37,878 nucleotides of DNA from Albidovulum sp. (GCA_028823855.1 JAPPFL010000070.1:17388-55265); one strand, 5' to 3'; shown: positions 8,980-21,207, counted from the first letter of the stretch. The notes: generated by a model not told the origin, from the letters alone. Made by a program: numbers and translations.

Positions 8980-9373
8980 AGCGGAAGCGCCGGCGGGGGC
9001 GGTCCTCCAGCCATTCATGGACCTCGGCCGACGTGCGGGAGGAGACGATATCGAGGATGACGCGCGCGTCGGCGCCGGGCTCGATCCCGCGGCCCGCATG
9101 ACCGAGGAAGGCGAAGAACGCCTCGGAGCGGTCCCGCCAGCGCAAGACCGTCGGTTTCGATTTCCCGGTTCTCGTCATCGTCTCCGCTAGGAAGCGGCCC
9201 GAACCGAGATGGAGGACGATCTCCGCCCTGGACCCATGCTTGAGGAGCGACTTCGGATCGGTCCTGGCGCGCTCGAGGCGCGCGCGGTCCTCGTCCGAAT
9301 GCGTGATCGGCGTTTTACCGCTCTTCTCCCTTTCCGCAAGTGCGCGGCGGATGCCGGAAACAGTAATTCGCAC
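8966..9373 (-). pseudogene. IS630-family transposase remnant with internal deletion
   Basis: The first 85 residues resemble the N-terminal helix-turn-helix part of IS630 transposases (R-A-E-I-V-L-H-L-G-S-G, then K-P-T-V-L-R-W-R-D-R). The chain then jumps straight to the late DDE region: F-F-A-F-L, A-R-V-I-L-D-I-V-S-S, V-H-E-W-L-E-D-R-P-R-R and F-R-F-T-P. Roughly the middle third, including the first catalytic Asp, is missing. The product ends at 8966 where S-A-S-W-L-N would normally follow, so the glutamate region is lost too. It cannot be active. Confidence 0.75.
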
Positions 9374-10066
9374 TCCGGAAAAAAAGGGAATCCTTTATTT
9401 TGGACAATTCACCGGCCTACCAATGCATCGCAATTGAGTCGGTCAATTCCTTGTCCTTCATCTATTCGCGTATGGCGTTGTTGCCGATGGCGGCGTTCGA
9501 GCGGGTTGTCGCTGTCTCCCGGACTTTCTGCGCGCCCGGAAGGGGCGGGCGCTTCGAGAGATGGAACCCCGCCTGCTTGGCAGCAGCAGCGTGAAGCCGC
9601 CAATGCGTTATGTCCATTTAGGGGACCGGGAAGTCAGGGCGACGGCGGAGCGGATAGGGAAGGCGAGGGCCCGCATGCTGGCGGGCGCGGGCATCCGAGC
9701 CGGCGAAATCAAGCAGGGAATTTGGGGCGAATGCGGGAACGAGCGGAATCGTAGAATTGAGCAAGTGAACTTGAGCCTCCGGATTCCCGAATTTCCAGAA
9801 GCAGAATTCTTGCCATTGCGGAATGCGCAAACCCGCAGGCCCGCCGCAAATCGACATGCCGCAGCCCGCAACCGGAAATTGCGGAAAAACGCGACGGTAT
9901 TTAGAATCCGGCTCACGGATAGCCGCGCGCAGCTTCAATCTATCCCGATTCGGCGAATTAGCTCTTTCGAGCCAAAGGCACTCGCTTTCAGTTCAAATGA
10001 TATGGAATCCGCCTGCCGAACGCCGCCTCGCGGCGAAAGCGGGTGCCAAGCAAAGATGCGCGGGAG
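9374..10066. other. Non-coding spacer downstream of clpA
   Basis: About 690 bases with no recognisable gene. A short hairpin (CGCCGC, CTC, GCGGCG at 10021-10035) lies just past the clpA stop, but lacks a U-tract in the direction of clpA transcription. The open frames of 100-226 codons here resemble no family I know and lack ribosome binding sites. Confidence 0.5.
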
Positions 10067-12394
10067 CTATGCCTGGTTTGCGGTCAGGCGGGGCAGGCTC
10101 TTGCCGGTAAGCCGCGGATTCTCCGGTTCTTCGAATTGCAGCTTCAATTTGCCGTTCTCGAGACTGACTTTGACGAGGCCGCCCTTGACGAGTTTGCCGA
10201 ACAGGATTTCTTCCGCCAGCGGCTCGCCGATCAGTTCCTGAATAAGCCTTGCTAGCGGGCGGGCGCCCATTTTGTCGTCGTAGCCCTTTTCCGCCAGCCA
10301 TTTCGCGGCGGACCGCGTGAGTTCGAAATGGATATTGCGATCCATGAGCCGGGCTTCAAGCTGCTGAACGAATTTCTCGACGACGCGGATAATCGTATCG
10401 TGGTCAAGAGGAGCGAAGCTGATCGTCGCGTCGAGGCGATTGCGGAACTCCGGAGCGAACAGCCGTTCGATAGCCGCCTTGTCTTCGCCCTCGCGCCGGC
10501 TTCGCCCGAATCCGATGGCCGACCTTGCCTGCTCGGCCGCTCCGGCGTTTGTCGTCATGATCAATACGACGTTTTTGAAATCGACCTTTCGCCCGTTGTG
10601 ATCGGTCAACTTGCCGTGATCCATGACCTGAAGGAGAATATTGAATACGTCCGGATGCGCTTTTTCGATTTCGTCGAGAAGCAAGACGCAATGCGGATGC
10701 TGATCGACCCCGTCGGTCAGCAGTCCTCCCTGATCGAAGCCGACGTAGCCGGGAGGCGCCCCTATCAAGCGCGAGACGGCATGCCGCTCCATATACTCCG
10801 ACATGTCGAATCTAAGCAGTTCAACGCCAAGCGTATCGGCAAGCTGGCGGGCGACTTCCGTCTTGCCGACGCCGGTAGGGCCCGCGAACAGGTAGCTTCC
10901 TATCGGTTTCTCCGGCTCCCTGATGCCGGCCCGGCTTAGCTTGATGGCGGCCGCCAGCGCGTCGATAGCGGGATCCTGACCGAACACGACGCACTTAAGC
11001 TTCGCGTCGAGATCCTTGAGCAATTCGGCGTCCGACCGGGAGACATTCTTTGGCGGTATGCGGGCCATGACGGCGACAACTTCTTCGATTTCCTTGGCTC
11101 TGATGCTCTTGCGCCTTTTGGAATCGGGGCGAAGGTTTTCGGCCGCTCCCGCTTCGTCGATGATGTCTATGGCTTTGTCGGGCAGTCGCCTGTCATGTAT
11201 ATATTTGGACGACAAGTCGACGGCGCACCGGATCGCCTCTTCCGTGTATCTGACCTTGTGATGCCTTTCGTAATGCGGTTTCAACCCCTTGACGATCCTG
11301 TAGGATTCCGCCGGAGTCGGCTCCGCGACATCTATTTTCTGGAATCGTCGAGAAAGCGCGCGGTCTTTTTCAAAGTGCTGCCGGTATTCCTTGAACGTAG
11401 TGGAGCCGGCGCAGCGCAATTTACCGTTTTGCAGGGCGGGCTTCAAAAGATTCGACGCGTCCATGGAACCGCCGCTGGCCGCCCCGGCTCCGACGACCGT
11501 ATGGATTTCGTCGATGAACAGGATGGCGTCGTCGATCTGCTCGATTTCCTTGATGACCGCTTTCAGCCGTTCTTCGAAGTCGCCCCGGTATCGAGTTCCG
11601 GCGAGAAGGGCGCCCATGTCCAGAGCAAATATCTTCGCGCCTCCAAGCACATCCGGGGCCTTGTCCTCGACCACCTGTCTCGCGATGCCCTCTACGATCG
11701 CCGTTTTCCCGACACCGGGGTCGCCGACGAGCAACGGATTATTTTTCGTCCGCCGCAAGAGCACCTTGAAGCAGCGGGACACCTCGCGGCCGCGTCCGAT
11801 CAGCGGATCGATGTCGCCTCGCGCCGCCTTTTCGTTGAGGTCGACGCAGAAGCTCGAAAGCGCGGATTCCTTTTTCTTTCCCGAACTCTCTTTTTCCTGC
11901 TCTTCCGCGGTTCCTTCGGCCCCTTCGGTCGGCTGCAATTCCTCGGCGCCCGACTTCTTCGAGACGCCGTGGGCGATGTAGGACACCACGTCGTAGCGCG
12001 AAATCCCGTTATGATCGAGAATCATAACGGCGTTGCTTTCGCGTTCCGCAAAAATCGCGACCAGCACGTTAGCGCCGGTTATTTCGTCCTTGCCGGCTGA
12101 CTGAACGTGGATAATCGCTCGCTGCACGACACGGTGGAAGCTATTGGTTGGCGTGGCGGATGATTGGTGGTCGCCGCCCGGGGACTCTTCATGGTCTCGC
12201 CGCAAAGCGCGCTCCAAGTCGGCGCGCAGTTCTTCGAGATTCGCTCCGCAGGCACGTAGCACGCGCGCCGCGTCATTGTCCTCGGTTAGCGCGAATAGCA
12301 GGTGCTCGAGCGTCGCGTACTCGTGCCGCATGCGATTTGCTAGGGAAATCGCAGACTGGATCGCCGATTCAAGCGATGATGAGAATTTCGGCAC
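10067..12394 (-). CDS. clpA: ATP-dependent Clp protease ATP-binding subunit ClpA
   Basis: This is the AAA+ unfoldase that feeds proteins into the ClpP protease in the cytoplasm. At 775 residues it is full length. Residues 1-145 form the Clp N domain (double repeat; Y-A-T-L-E-H-L-L-F-A-L), followed by an acidic/Lys-rich linker to about 180. AAA-1 has Walker A G-D-P-G-V-G-K-T at 224-231 and Walker B I-L-F-I-D-E-I-H. AAA-2 has Walker A G-P-T-G-V-G-K-T at 505-512 and L-L-L-D-E-I-E-K-A-H. The loop A-I-G-F-G-R corresponds to the ClpP-binding I-G-L/F loop and marks ClpA rather than ClpB; the ClpB middle coiled coil is absent. The adaptor gene clpS, usually just upstream, is not here; gloB lies 107 bases upstream instead. 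Start ATG 12394 gives the typical M-P-K-F-S N-terminus. Confidence 0.96.
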   Translation of the reverse strand: MPKFSSSLESAIQSAISLANRMRHEYATLEHLLFALTEDNDAARVLRACGANLEELRADLERALRRDHEESPGGDHQSSATPTNSFHRVVQRAIIHVQSAGKDEITGANVLVAIFAERESNAVMILDHNGISRYDVVSYIAHGVSKKSGAEELQPTEGAEGTAEEQEKESSGKKKESALSSFCVDLNEKAARGDIDPLIGRGREVSRCFKVLLRRTKNNPLLVGDPGVGKTAIVEGIARQVVEDKAPDVLGGAKIFALDMGALLAGTRYRGDFEERLKAVIKEIEQIDDAILFIDEIHTVVGAGAASGGSMDASNLLKPALQNGKLRCAGSTTFKEYRQHFEKDRALSRRFQKIDVAEPTPAESYRIVKGLKPHYERHHKVRYTEEAIRCAVDLSSKYIHDRRLPDKAIDIIDEAGAAENLRPDSKRRKSIRAKEIEEVVAVMARIPPKNVSRSDAELLKDLDAKLKCVVFGQDPAIDALAAAIKLSRAGIREPEKPIGSYLFAGPTGVGKTEVARQLADTLGVELLRFDMSEYMERHAVSRLIGAPPGYVGFDQGGLLTDGVDQHPHCVLLLDEIEKAHPDVFNILLQVMDHGKLTDHNGRKVDFKNVVLIMTTNAGAAEQARSAIGFGRSRREGEDKAAIERLFAPEFRNRLDATISFAPLDHDTIIRVVEKFVQQLEARLMDRNIHFELTRSAAKWLAEKGYDDKMGARPLARLIQELIGEPLAEEILFGKLVKGGLVKVSLENGKLKLQFEEPENPRLTGKSLPRLTANQA

Positions 12395-12501
12395 GAATCG
12401 AATCTCCCAAATGCGGCCGGACGGGAATTTGCCCTCCCTCTACTTTGGCACAAGGCTGTCAGAATTCAAGGAGAAACTTTTGGGCCCTCATCGGCGGTCG
12501 C

Positions 12502-13263
12502 TCAAAAGTTGTCCTTTCGCTTTCGGATTTCCGCAAATGCCGCCGCGTCCGAAGCTCCCGGCATGCCCATTGAAGCCTTGACGCTGTCGAGCCTGGCGCG
12601 AAGAAACGGATTCGTCTCAAGTTCCAGCGACAGAGTCGAGGGAACCGTCGGCCGGTTTTCCGAGCGCAGCCTGGCAATGTCCGCTTCGCGGCGTTTCAAT
12701 GTCTCGTTGTCCGGCTCGACGGTCATCGCGAACCGCGCGTTGGCTGCGGTGTACTCGTGCCCGGAGTAAATTTCGGTGTCAGGAGGCAGGGCGGCCAGCT
12801 TCGAAAGGCTGCTCCACATCATTTCGGCGGTTCCCTCGAAAACCCGCCCGCATCCGAGCGCCATCAAGCTGTCCGCAGTAAACGCCGCGCCCGGGAAGAC
12901 ATAGGCGATATGCCCGACAGTGTGGCCGGATACATCGAGAATCCTGCAAACCGCATCTCCGACCGCCACGGAATCGCCTTCGGAGACCGCTTCGTCCAAG
13001 GGAGGGAGGCGCGAAGAATCGGATGCGGCGCCGACGATCGTCGCGCCATGGTCCCTTTTGAGTCTCTCGACGCCGCCGATATGGTCGAAGTGGTGATGGG
13101 TTATGAGTATCTTGTCCAACCGCCACCCGCGAGAGGCGAGAGAGGCGGCTATGGGATCGGCGTGCGGCGCGTCGACCACGGCGGTTGCGCCGGTGCGGTC
13201 GTCGCGGATCAAATAGGCATAGTTGTCCGATAGGCAAGGAACTGTTACGATTTCAAGCGTCAT
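12502..13263 (-). CDS. gloB: Hydroxyacylglutathione hydrolase (glyoxalase II)
   Basis: This metallo-beta-lactamase-fold thiolesterase hydrolyses S-D-lactoylglutathione to D-lactate and glutathione, the second step of methylglyoxal detoxification in the cytoplasm. The 253-residue chain has the binuclear metal motif T-H-H-H-F-D-H at 55-61, a further metal His in S-G-H-T-V-G-H, an Asp in F-T-A-D-S-L, the family signature L-G-C-G-R-V-F-E-G-T, and the third His in S-G-H-E-Y-T. The C-terminal HAGH domain is complete and ends with R-K-R-K-D-N-F. The gene diverges from the methyltransferase gene 61 bases away, an arrangement seen in other alphaproteobacteria. Confidence 0.95.
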   Translation of the reverse strand: MTLEIVTVPCLSDNYAYLIRDDRTGATAVVDAPHADPIAASLASRGWRLDKILITHHHFDHIGGVERLKRDHGATIVGAASDSSRLPPLDEAVSEGDSVAVGDAVCRILDVSGHTVGHIAYVFPGAAFTADSLMALGCGRVFEGTAEMMWSSLSKLAALPPDTEIYSGHEYTAANARFAMTVEPDNETLKRREADIARLRSENRPTVPSTLSLELETNPFLRARLDSVKASMGMPGASDAAAFAEIRKRKDNF

Positions 13264-13324
13264 AGTTTTGTCTCTGCTCTAGAGTCGGGGGAAACGACTT
13301 TGCGCTATTGCCGATGGATTCGCA

Positions 13325-14164
13325 ATGTATCTTGATGCGGCGGAACTGAACGATTTCTATGCGCGCACTCGCCTGGGGCGCTTTGCGGGAACGACGCTTG
13401 GCGACCGCGTCGACGGGATATGGCCCGACCTGAAGGGATTGACATTGGCGGCGTTCGGATTTCCGCTTCCGCTTCTTGCAAGGATGCGGCCGCGGGCGGA
13501 GAGAGCCGTCGCGCTCATGCCCGGTCAGCAAGGGGTCGTCGCATGGCCCGGCAATGGCTTAAACGTATCGGTGCTGACGGGCGAGTGCGACTGGCCTCTG
13601 CACGATTCGAGCGCTGACAGGATTCTATTGCTGCACGGGCTTGAGGCAAGCGACAACCCCGCGGGGCTGCTCGAAGAGTGCTGGCGAGTGCTGGATTCGT
13701 CAGGTCGCCTGCTTGTAATCGTTCCGAACAGAGCCGGCCTTTGGGCCAGGCGGGACGCAACTCCATTCGGCTACGGGCGCCCTTATTCGGCCTGGCAGCT
13801 GGAAAGCGAACTAAGCCAGCACAGATTCGAAACCGCTTGGCACGGAGCGGCGCTGTTTGCGCCGCCTAGCGACAAGGGATTCTGGCACAGGGCCGGTCCG
13901 GCATGGGAAAGATTCGGATGCAGGACTCCGCTTAGTTTCGCCGGCGGCGTAATCCTGCTGGAGGCAACCAAGCGCGTGCTCGCGCCGCACAAGCCGCCGC
14001 TGAAGGAGGCCGTCAAGCGGCGGCTGAGAGGATTGGAGGAAATCGCCGCCCCTGTTCCCAAGCCGGTTTCCGGCAGGATGCGGCGCAAAACAGCCGCGCA
14101 TGCGGAAAACGAGCGCGAAAATTTGCCGTTTTTTTCGCGCGCCGAGCGGAAAGTAGGGAATTAG
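13325..14164 (+). CDS. Class I SAM-dependent methyltransferase
   Basis: This 279-residue protein resembles the methyltransferases found beside gloB in many alphaproteobacteria. The middle has the late Rossmann pattern: D-R-I-L-L-L-H-G-L-E-A-S-D-N-P, then L-L-E-E-C-W-R-V-L, then G-R-L-L-V-I-V-P-N-R. The C-terminal 40 residues are basic and probably disordered. The glycine-rich SAM loop is not obvious; the corresponding part reads V-A-W-P-G-N-G-L-N. The substrate is unknown. ATG 13325 is the first start after the 61-base divergent region. The 3' end contains an inverted repeat (about 14113-14142: GCGCGAAAA against TTTTCGCGC) with a T-run that may help end transcription. Confidence 0.8.
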   Translation: MYLDAAELNDFYARTRLGRFAGTTLGDRVDGIWPDLKGLTLAAFGFPLPLLARMRPRAERAVALMPGQQGVVAWPGNGLNVSVLTGECDWPLHDSSADRILLLHGLEASDNPAGLLEECWRVLDSSGRLLVIVPNRAGLWARRDATPFGYGRPYSAWQLESELSQHRFETAWHGAALFAPPSDKGFWHRAGPAWERFGCRTPLSFAGGVILLEATKRVLAPHKPPLKEAVKRRLRGLEEIAAPVPKPVSGRMRRKTAAHAENERENLPFFSRAERKVGN

Positions 14165-14341
14165 CTCGCCAAAACAACGAGATAAGAATTCGGGCGGCCA
14201 TTGATTTGCGTGGTTGCGGCTTATAGGTCTCTTTGATATTACCACGCGCGAAATTTCGGGCGCGGCTCTCAAGCGGCGATCAATTGCCACGATCCGGGCA
14301 CCGCCTAATTCGACGCCCATTAGGCAAAAAGAGAGGAATCG

Positions 14342-14902
14342 TTGTCTGAGAGCGCATCAGTATCCGCCGGCATAGCCTCTCGCTACGCCGCGGCGATTTT
14401 CGAACTGTCGAAGGAGAGGGACGAGCTCGAGTCGCTTGAATGCGACGTGGCGGCCTTGAAGGCTGCGCTTGCGGAAAGCGGCGAGTTTCGGGCGGCGATC
14501 GCATCGCCCGTGTACTCCCGAGAGGATCTTTCGAACGCGATAGCGGAATTGTCCAAATCAATGGGACTGGGCGAATTCGTCGGAAATGCGCTTTCGCTCA
14601 TGGCCATGCGGCGGCGGCTGTTCGTTCTTCCCCATCTGCTGGACCGGATCAATGAACTGCTCGACGAGGACAAGGGCCTTGTAACGGCGGATGTCGTGTC
14701 GGCTCGAGCGCTCAGCGAGGAGCAGATGAATCGACTGAAAGACAGCCTCCATGCGATTGCGGGCAAAGAGGTGCGCATCGAGTCGGTAGTCGACGAGAGC
14801 CTGATCGGCGGACTGATCGTCAAGCTCGGTTCGAAGATGGTGGACAGTTCCTTGAAGACCAAGTTGTTAAATATTGAAAACGTCATGAAAGAGGTCGGCT
14901 AA
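14342..14902 (+). CDS. atpH: F1F0 ATP synthase subunit delta
   Basis: Subunit delta links the F1 alpha3-beta3 head to the peripheral stalk. The 186-residue protein has the helical N-terminal domain (A-S-R-Y-A-A-A-I-F-E-L) and the C-terminal signature V-D-E-S-L-I-G-G-L-I-V-K-L-G-S-K-M-V-D-S-S with L-K-T-K-L. The start is TTG 14342, with AGAGGA six bases upstream and no better ATG. It is the first gene of the atpHAGDC operon, and its TAA is immediately followed by the ATG of atpA (TAAATG), implying translational coupling. The membrane-sector genes atpBEF are not nearby, as is normal in alphaproteobacteria. Confidence 0.96.
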   Translation: MSESASVSAGIASRYAAAIFELSKERDELESLECDVAALKAALAESGEFRAAIASPVYSREDLSNAIAELSKSMGLGEFVGNALSLMAMRRRLFVLPHLLDRINELLDEDKGLVTADVVSARALSEEQMNRLKDSLHAIAGKEVRIESVVDESLIGGLIVKLGSKMVDSSLKTKLLNIENVMKEVG

Positions 14903-16441
14903 ATGAGCATTCAAGCGGCAGAAATTTCCGCCATACTGAAGAACCAGATCAAGAATTTCGGTCAGGAAGCCGAAGTCGCCGAGGTCGGCCGCGTCCTGAG
15001 CGTAGGCGACGGCATTGCTCGGGTCTACGGCCTCGACAACATCCAGGCCGGCGAAATGGTCGAATTCCCTGGGAGCATCAGGGGAATGGCCCTTAACCTG
15101 GAAGTCGACAACGTCGGAGTCGTGATTTTCGGCGACGACCGGAGCATCCGCGAGGGCGACACCGTCAAGCGCACCGAGGCGATTGTCGACGTTCCCGTCG
15201 GCGACGGCCTTCTCGGCCGCGTCGTCGACGCTCTCGGCAATCCGATTGACAACAAGGGCCCGGTCGAGGAAGCGGGTCGAGCGGTCGCGGATGTCAAGGC
15301 GCCGGGCATTATTCCGCGCCGGTCGGTGCACGAGCCGATGGCGACCGGCCTCAAGTCGATCGACGCGATGATCCCGATTGGCCGAGGCCAGAGGGAATTG
15401 ATAATTGGCGACCGGCAGACCGGAAAAACGGCCCTCGCGCTGGACACGATACTCAATCAGAAATCCTACAACGATGCCGCGGGCGACGATGAATCCAAGA
15501 AGCTGTACTGCGTCTACGTGGCCGTGGGGCAAAAGCGTTCGACCGTCGCTCAACTCGTGAAAAAGCTCGAGGAAAACGACTCCCTCGGCTATTCGATCAT
15601 CGTCGCGGCGACCGCGTCCGATCCGGCGCCGATGCAGTTTCTGGCGCCGTACGCGGCGACCGCCATGGCGGAATATTTCCGGGACAACGGCCGGCACGCG
15701 CTCATCATCTACGACGATCTTTCCAAGCAGGCCGTCGCGTATCGGCAGATGTCGCTTCTGCTGCGGCGCCCGCCCGGCCGCGAAGCCTATCCCGGAGACG
15801 TTTTCTATCTGCATTCGCGCCTGCTGGAGAGGGCGGCGAAGCTCAACCCGGACAACGGCGCCGGTTCGCTGACCGCTCTGCCGATCATCGAAACTCAGGC
15901 CGGGGACCTTTCCGCCTACATTCCGACGAACGTTATTTCGATTACGGACGGCCAGATATTCCTTGAAACCGAACTGTTCTACCAGGGAATTCGCCCGGCG
16001 GTGAACACCGGCCTCAGCGTGTCGCGCGTCGGTTCCTCGGCCCAGACAAACGCGATGAAATCAGTCGCGGGAACGGTCAAGCTCGAACTTGCGCAGTACA
16101 GGGAGATGGCGGCGTTCGCGCAGTTCGGTTCCGATCTAGACGCGGCCACGCAGCGGCTGCTGAATCGCGGAGCCCGGCTGACCGAACTTATGAAGCAGCC
16201 CCAGTACTCGCCGCTTACCAACGCGGAGATCGTTTGCGTTATTTTTTCCGGAACCCAGGGCTATCTCGACAATATTCCGGTCGGCGACGTCGTGCGCTTC
16301 GAACAGGGGCTAGTGGAGTATCTTAGGGAAAATTGCGCCGATCTTCTTGACGACATCACGGAGAACGACCGAAAGGTCGATGGTGAATTGAAGGGCAAGA
16401 TCCGGGCGGCTATCGATCCGTACGCCGAGAAATTTACGTGA
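14903..16441 (+). CDS. atpA: F1F0 ATP synthase subunit alpha
   Basis: Non-catalytic nucleotide-binding subunit of the F1 head. The 512-residue chain is of standard length. The N-terminal region begins [12 protein letters not shown] and includes [11 protein letters not shown]. The P-loop is G-D-R-Q-T-G-K-T-A. The regions [10 protein letters not shown] and [10 protein letters not shown] are intact, and the C-terminal helical domain is complete. The gap to atpG is 23 bases, containing an AAGGA site. Confidence 0.98.
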   Translation: MSIQAAEISAILKNQIKNFGQEAEVAEVGRVLSVGDGIARVYGLDNIQAGEMVEFPGSIRGMALNLEVDNVGVVIFGDDRSIREGDTVKRTEAIVDVPVGDGLLGRVVDALGNPIDNKGPVEEAGRAVADVKAPGIIPRRSVHEPMATGLKSIDAMIPIGRGQRELIIGDRQTGKTALALDTILNQKSYNDAAGDDESKKLYCVYVAVGQKRSTVAQLVKKLEENDSLGYSIIVAATASDPAPMQFLAPYAATAMAEYFRDNGRHALIIYDDLSKQAVAYRQMSLLLRRPPGREAYPGDVFYLHSRLLERAAKLNPDNGAGSLTALPIIETQAGDLSAYIPTNVISITDGQIFLETELFYQGIRPAVNTGLSVSRVGSSAQTNAMKSVAGTVKLELAQYREMAAFAQFGSDLDAATQRLLNRGARLTELMKQPQYSPLTNAEIVCVIFSGTQGYLDNIPVGDVVRFEQGLVEYLRENCADLLDDITENDRKVDGELKGKIRAAIDPYAEKFT

Positions 16442-16464
16442 GGCCGGCCGAAAGGACGAAATAG

Positions 16465-18784
<2,320 letters not shown>

Positions 18785-18799
18785 GCGAGGAATTCCGCC

Positions 18800-19192
18800 A
18801 TGGCCGACAGCATGCGATTCGATCTCGTAACGCCGGAAAAGAGCTTGGCGTCGCTGCAGGCTTCCGCAGTCGATATCCCGGGCGCCGAGGGAGACATGAC
18901 CGCGATGCCGGATCACGCTTCGCTACTGACAACGCTGCGCCCCGGATTTCTCCGTGTGCAATCGGACGGACCGGCGTCGGAGTACCTCGTCACCGGCGGA
19001 TTTGTGGAGATAACGGCGTCGAGCGTATCGGTACTGGCCGAAACAGTTGTACCGAAAGATGAGGCAACCCGCGAGCAAGTCGCTGAATTCACTGCAGCTG
19101 CGGAGGAAGAATTGTCCAAGTCTTCCGGCGCCGAAAAGGATTTGGCGGAAAAGCGGCTTGGAGAATTCCGCGCTCTGGCGGCAACCTTCTAG
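18800..19192 (+). CDS. atpC: F1F0 ATP synthase subunit epsilon
   Basis: Subunit epsilon is part of the rotor and can inhibit ATP hydrolysis. The 130-residue chain has the N-terminal beta sandwich (F-D-L-V-T-P-E-K, G-A-E-G-D-M-T-A-M-P-D-H-A) and a C-terminal helical part with K-R-L-G-E-F. A GAGGA site lies upstream and the gap from atpD is 15 bases. It is the last gene of the operon. Confidence 0.95.
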   Translation: MADSMRFDLVTPEKSLASLQASAVDIPGAEGDMTAMPDHASLLTTLRPGFLRVQSDGPASEYLVTGGFVEITASSVSVLAETVVPKDEATREQVAEFTAAAEEELSKSSGAEKDLAEKRLGEFRALAATF

Positions 19193-20198
19193 CGGAATTG
19201 CCTACCACATTCAGAGATCCTGGAATCCTGCGGAGATCAGGGGTGCCTAGCGGGCCAATTTGCCCGAAAAAAAAGAATTTTGGACCGGGCCCGCCAAGCG
19301 GGCGTTAAGCACGGGCGATAGTCCATGAACTAAAATTGTGTTCTCCGGTGCCGGCGAGCGTTTTCGCGCTGTTAGAGTAATTTGCGTCTTGCCAATGAAC
19401 AGCGGCAAATCCGGATAAGCAAGGTTTCGCCATAATAGCCGGGTCCAGCCCCCGACTTCATCGCACTATGCGAAAATCGCAAGCGGTGAAGCCCTGTCCG
19501 GCAGCTTGAATTTGCGAATCATAGCTTCGCCTGACTTGCCGTTTGCCGCGGTGGAGTTCTCTTTCTTGACTATCATTATAATTTGCCGGCCACCCGATGT
19601 CCAATTTTGGAAAAAAGCTACAATTCTATCGCTTCCTCAACGGTATCCGCTATGCGATGAGCTGACGTAGCCGGGAACTCGGTCCGATGGTTATCCGCGG
19701 CTGTTCGGCGGCGTTGTTTGTTTCTTCTATGCCCGCGATGCAGCCGACCCGGCGCCTATCCGGCGTCCGAAGGCATGCAGCCACGGCCCTAAAGGCGGAT
19801 AGGGCGATCGGCATTCGATCAAAATGCGAATCCGTCCTGACAAAAGGCGCGGCGAATCGCCAGAGCTCCGCGCCTTTATTCCGCCATCGACATCCGTTCG
19901 ACGATCGTCCGAAACTCCTGAAATCGCTTCGAGTTCGCTTGCCCGACCGCGCGGCGCAGTCCGAACATGAACACGGCGCGAGGCTATCGCAGGCCGCGTT
20001 GCGCGGGCAGAAAATTTCGCGGGGATCGGTTTTACTCAACGCCCTTCGCGAGGTTCCTCTGCCGCGGGCGACGCGAATGCATGACCATTTGCGCTGGATA
20101 TCCGAATTTACGAGTAAAGCTGAACGGAGTCTGCCGTTTTCGTTCTCTTGGCATCTACCGCGTCAACGTCCGCGATCAGCAGTGGCGCCGGTTGCCCG
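19193..20198. other. Non-coding kilobase after the ATP synthase operon
   Basis: No believable gene was found on either strand. It contains a hairpin at 19289-19303 that may end atp transcription. The frames of up to 208 codons look like chance openings in GC-rich DNA and match no family I recognise. Confidence 0.5.
19289..19303 (+). terminator. Possible atp operon terminator hairpin
   Basis: GCCCGC, CAA, GCGGGC forms a perfect six-pair stem about 100 bases past the atpC stop. No U-tract follows it, so it may only be a transcript-end stabiliser or a chance palindrome. Confidence 0.3.
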
Positions 20199-21188
20199 TC
20201 ATGCGGTGGCGCCCCATCGGACAGTACAGCACAGCCTAAGCTGCCGGGCCGCTTCCGCTCCGACAGAATCCTGTTCAATGAGTTCCATGATTGAGTCAAT
20301 AAACTTAACATGATCCTGGGAAAGCGTCGTCAGGTCGTGGCATTCCCATGCGGCCATCGAAATTCCGTCTTGACCTACCACTGCGAGTTCTTCGGGAATT
20401 CTTCTGCCAAGCACGCGTTCGGCCGCGTCGCACGTGCCTACTGCCATGACATCGTTACCGCAAATCAATGCATCAATCTTATGTCGGCGCAACAACATGA
20501 TGGATTCCTTGAATCCTGCGTCATAGGTGTAGTCGCCACGACCGAAGGCTTCGAAACGCAGCCCTCGCGATTCTAGCGCTGCAGCGAACCAACCCTGGCG
20601 TTTTTGATCAATCCAACTGGATTTCCGGCCTCCAAGATACGCAAAATGCCTTCGGCCGTCGGCAACCAGCTTTTGCACGATCTCTTCCGCCGCCGCGCCG
20701 CCGTCGATTTCAACCGTATCCACGTTAGGGTGATGATGGGGCTCAAACGTCACCATTATTGGCCGTAGGCCAGTGAATATCTCAAATGCATCGTTCGCAG
20801 AAAGCATATCGGAAAATACTACTACGTGATCGACTTGATATGTGGACGCAAGCCGCATCAACGGAAGCCGGTCTTCGATTGCCGCGCAGCAAAGAACAAT
20901 CGGCAACAGCTGGCGGTCCTGCAACCGGTGGACCAATATATCCAGTTCTTCCGCTTCGCACGGATTGGCCATCGTGTTTACGACTATTGCGACCAGGCGC
21001 GAACGGTTGCTGTGAAGCGTTCGCGCTATGGCGTTTGGCTGGTAGTTGTGCTCCCGAGCTGCCGACAAAATCATTTCACGGGTCGCTTTACTGATTCGCG
21101 CCGTTGGCGAAAACGCTCGCGAAACGGTAGCCAAGGACACGCCAGCGAGTTTTGCCAACTCCTTGGATGTGATCCGCTTCTTGTTCAT
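20199..21188 (-). CDS. LacI-family transcriptional regulator
   Basis: The 329-residue protein has the N-terminal LacI helix-turn-helix (I-T-S-K-E-L-A-K-L-A-G-V-S-L-A-T-V-S-R-A-F), hinge helix sequence and A-R-T-L. A periplasmic-binding-protein-like sugar-sensing domain follows, with V-A-I-V-V-N-T, V-V-F-S-D, F-A-Y-L-G-G, D-A-L-I-C-G-N-D-V-M-A-V-G and V-V-G-Q-D-G. Longer frames up to 21539 run through the preceding gene and are not conserved; M-N-K-K-R at 21188 is the right start. It is the last gene of the sugar-transport operon, 19 bases after the ThuA gene. It probably represses or activates the operon through the palindromes at 26798 and 26903. The effector is presumably the imported sugar or a breakdown product. 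Confidence 0.93.
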   Translation of the reverse strand: MNKKRITSKELAKLAGVSLATVSRAFSPTARISKATREMILSAAREHNYQPNAIARTLHSNRSRLVAIVVNTMANPCEAEELDILVHRLQDRQLLPIVLCCAAIEDRLPLMRLASTYQVDHVVVFSDMLSANDAFEIFTGLRPIMVTFEPHHHPNVDTVEIDGGAAAEEIVQKLVADGRRHFAYLGGRKSSWIDQKRQGWFAAALESRGLRFEAFGRGDYTYDAGFKESIMLLRRHKIDALICGNDVMAVGTCDAAERVLGRRIPEELAVVGQDGISMAAWECHDLTTLSQDHVKFIDSIMELIEQDSVGAEAARQLRLCCTVRWGATA

Positions 21189-21207
21189 CGAATGGATAGG
21201 GGCATTG

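Noticed and set aside
9561-10241. 226-codon plus-strand frame between the IS630 remnant and clpA
   Set aside because: No known family, no ribosome binding site, and it overlaps the clpA 3' end on the opposite strand.
11195-12100. 301-codon plus-strand frame opposite clpA
   Set aside because: Antisense to a highly conserved gene; composition is determined by clpA codons.
14867-15814. 315-codon minus-strand frame opposite atpA
   Set aside because: Antisense shadow of a conserved gene.
19255-19275. GGGC-CAATTT-GCCC followed by an A-run after atpC
   Set aside because: A-run on the plus strand is the wrong sense for a terminator of the atp operon, and no minus-strand gene ends here.
19566-19582. 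TTGACT followed by TATAAT, looking like a sigma-70 promoter
   Set aside because: The two boxes are only five bases apart instead of about seventeen, and no gene follows.
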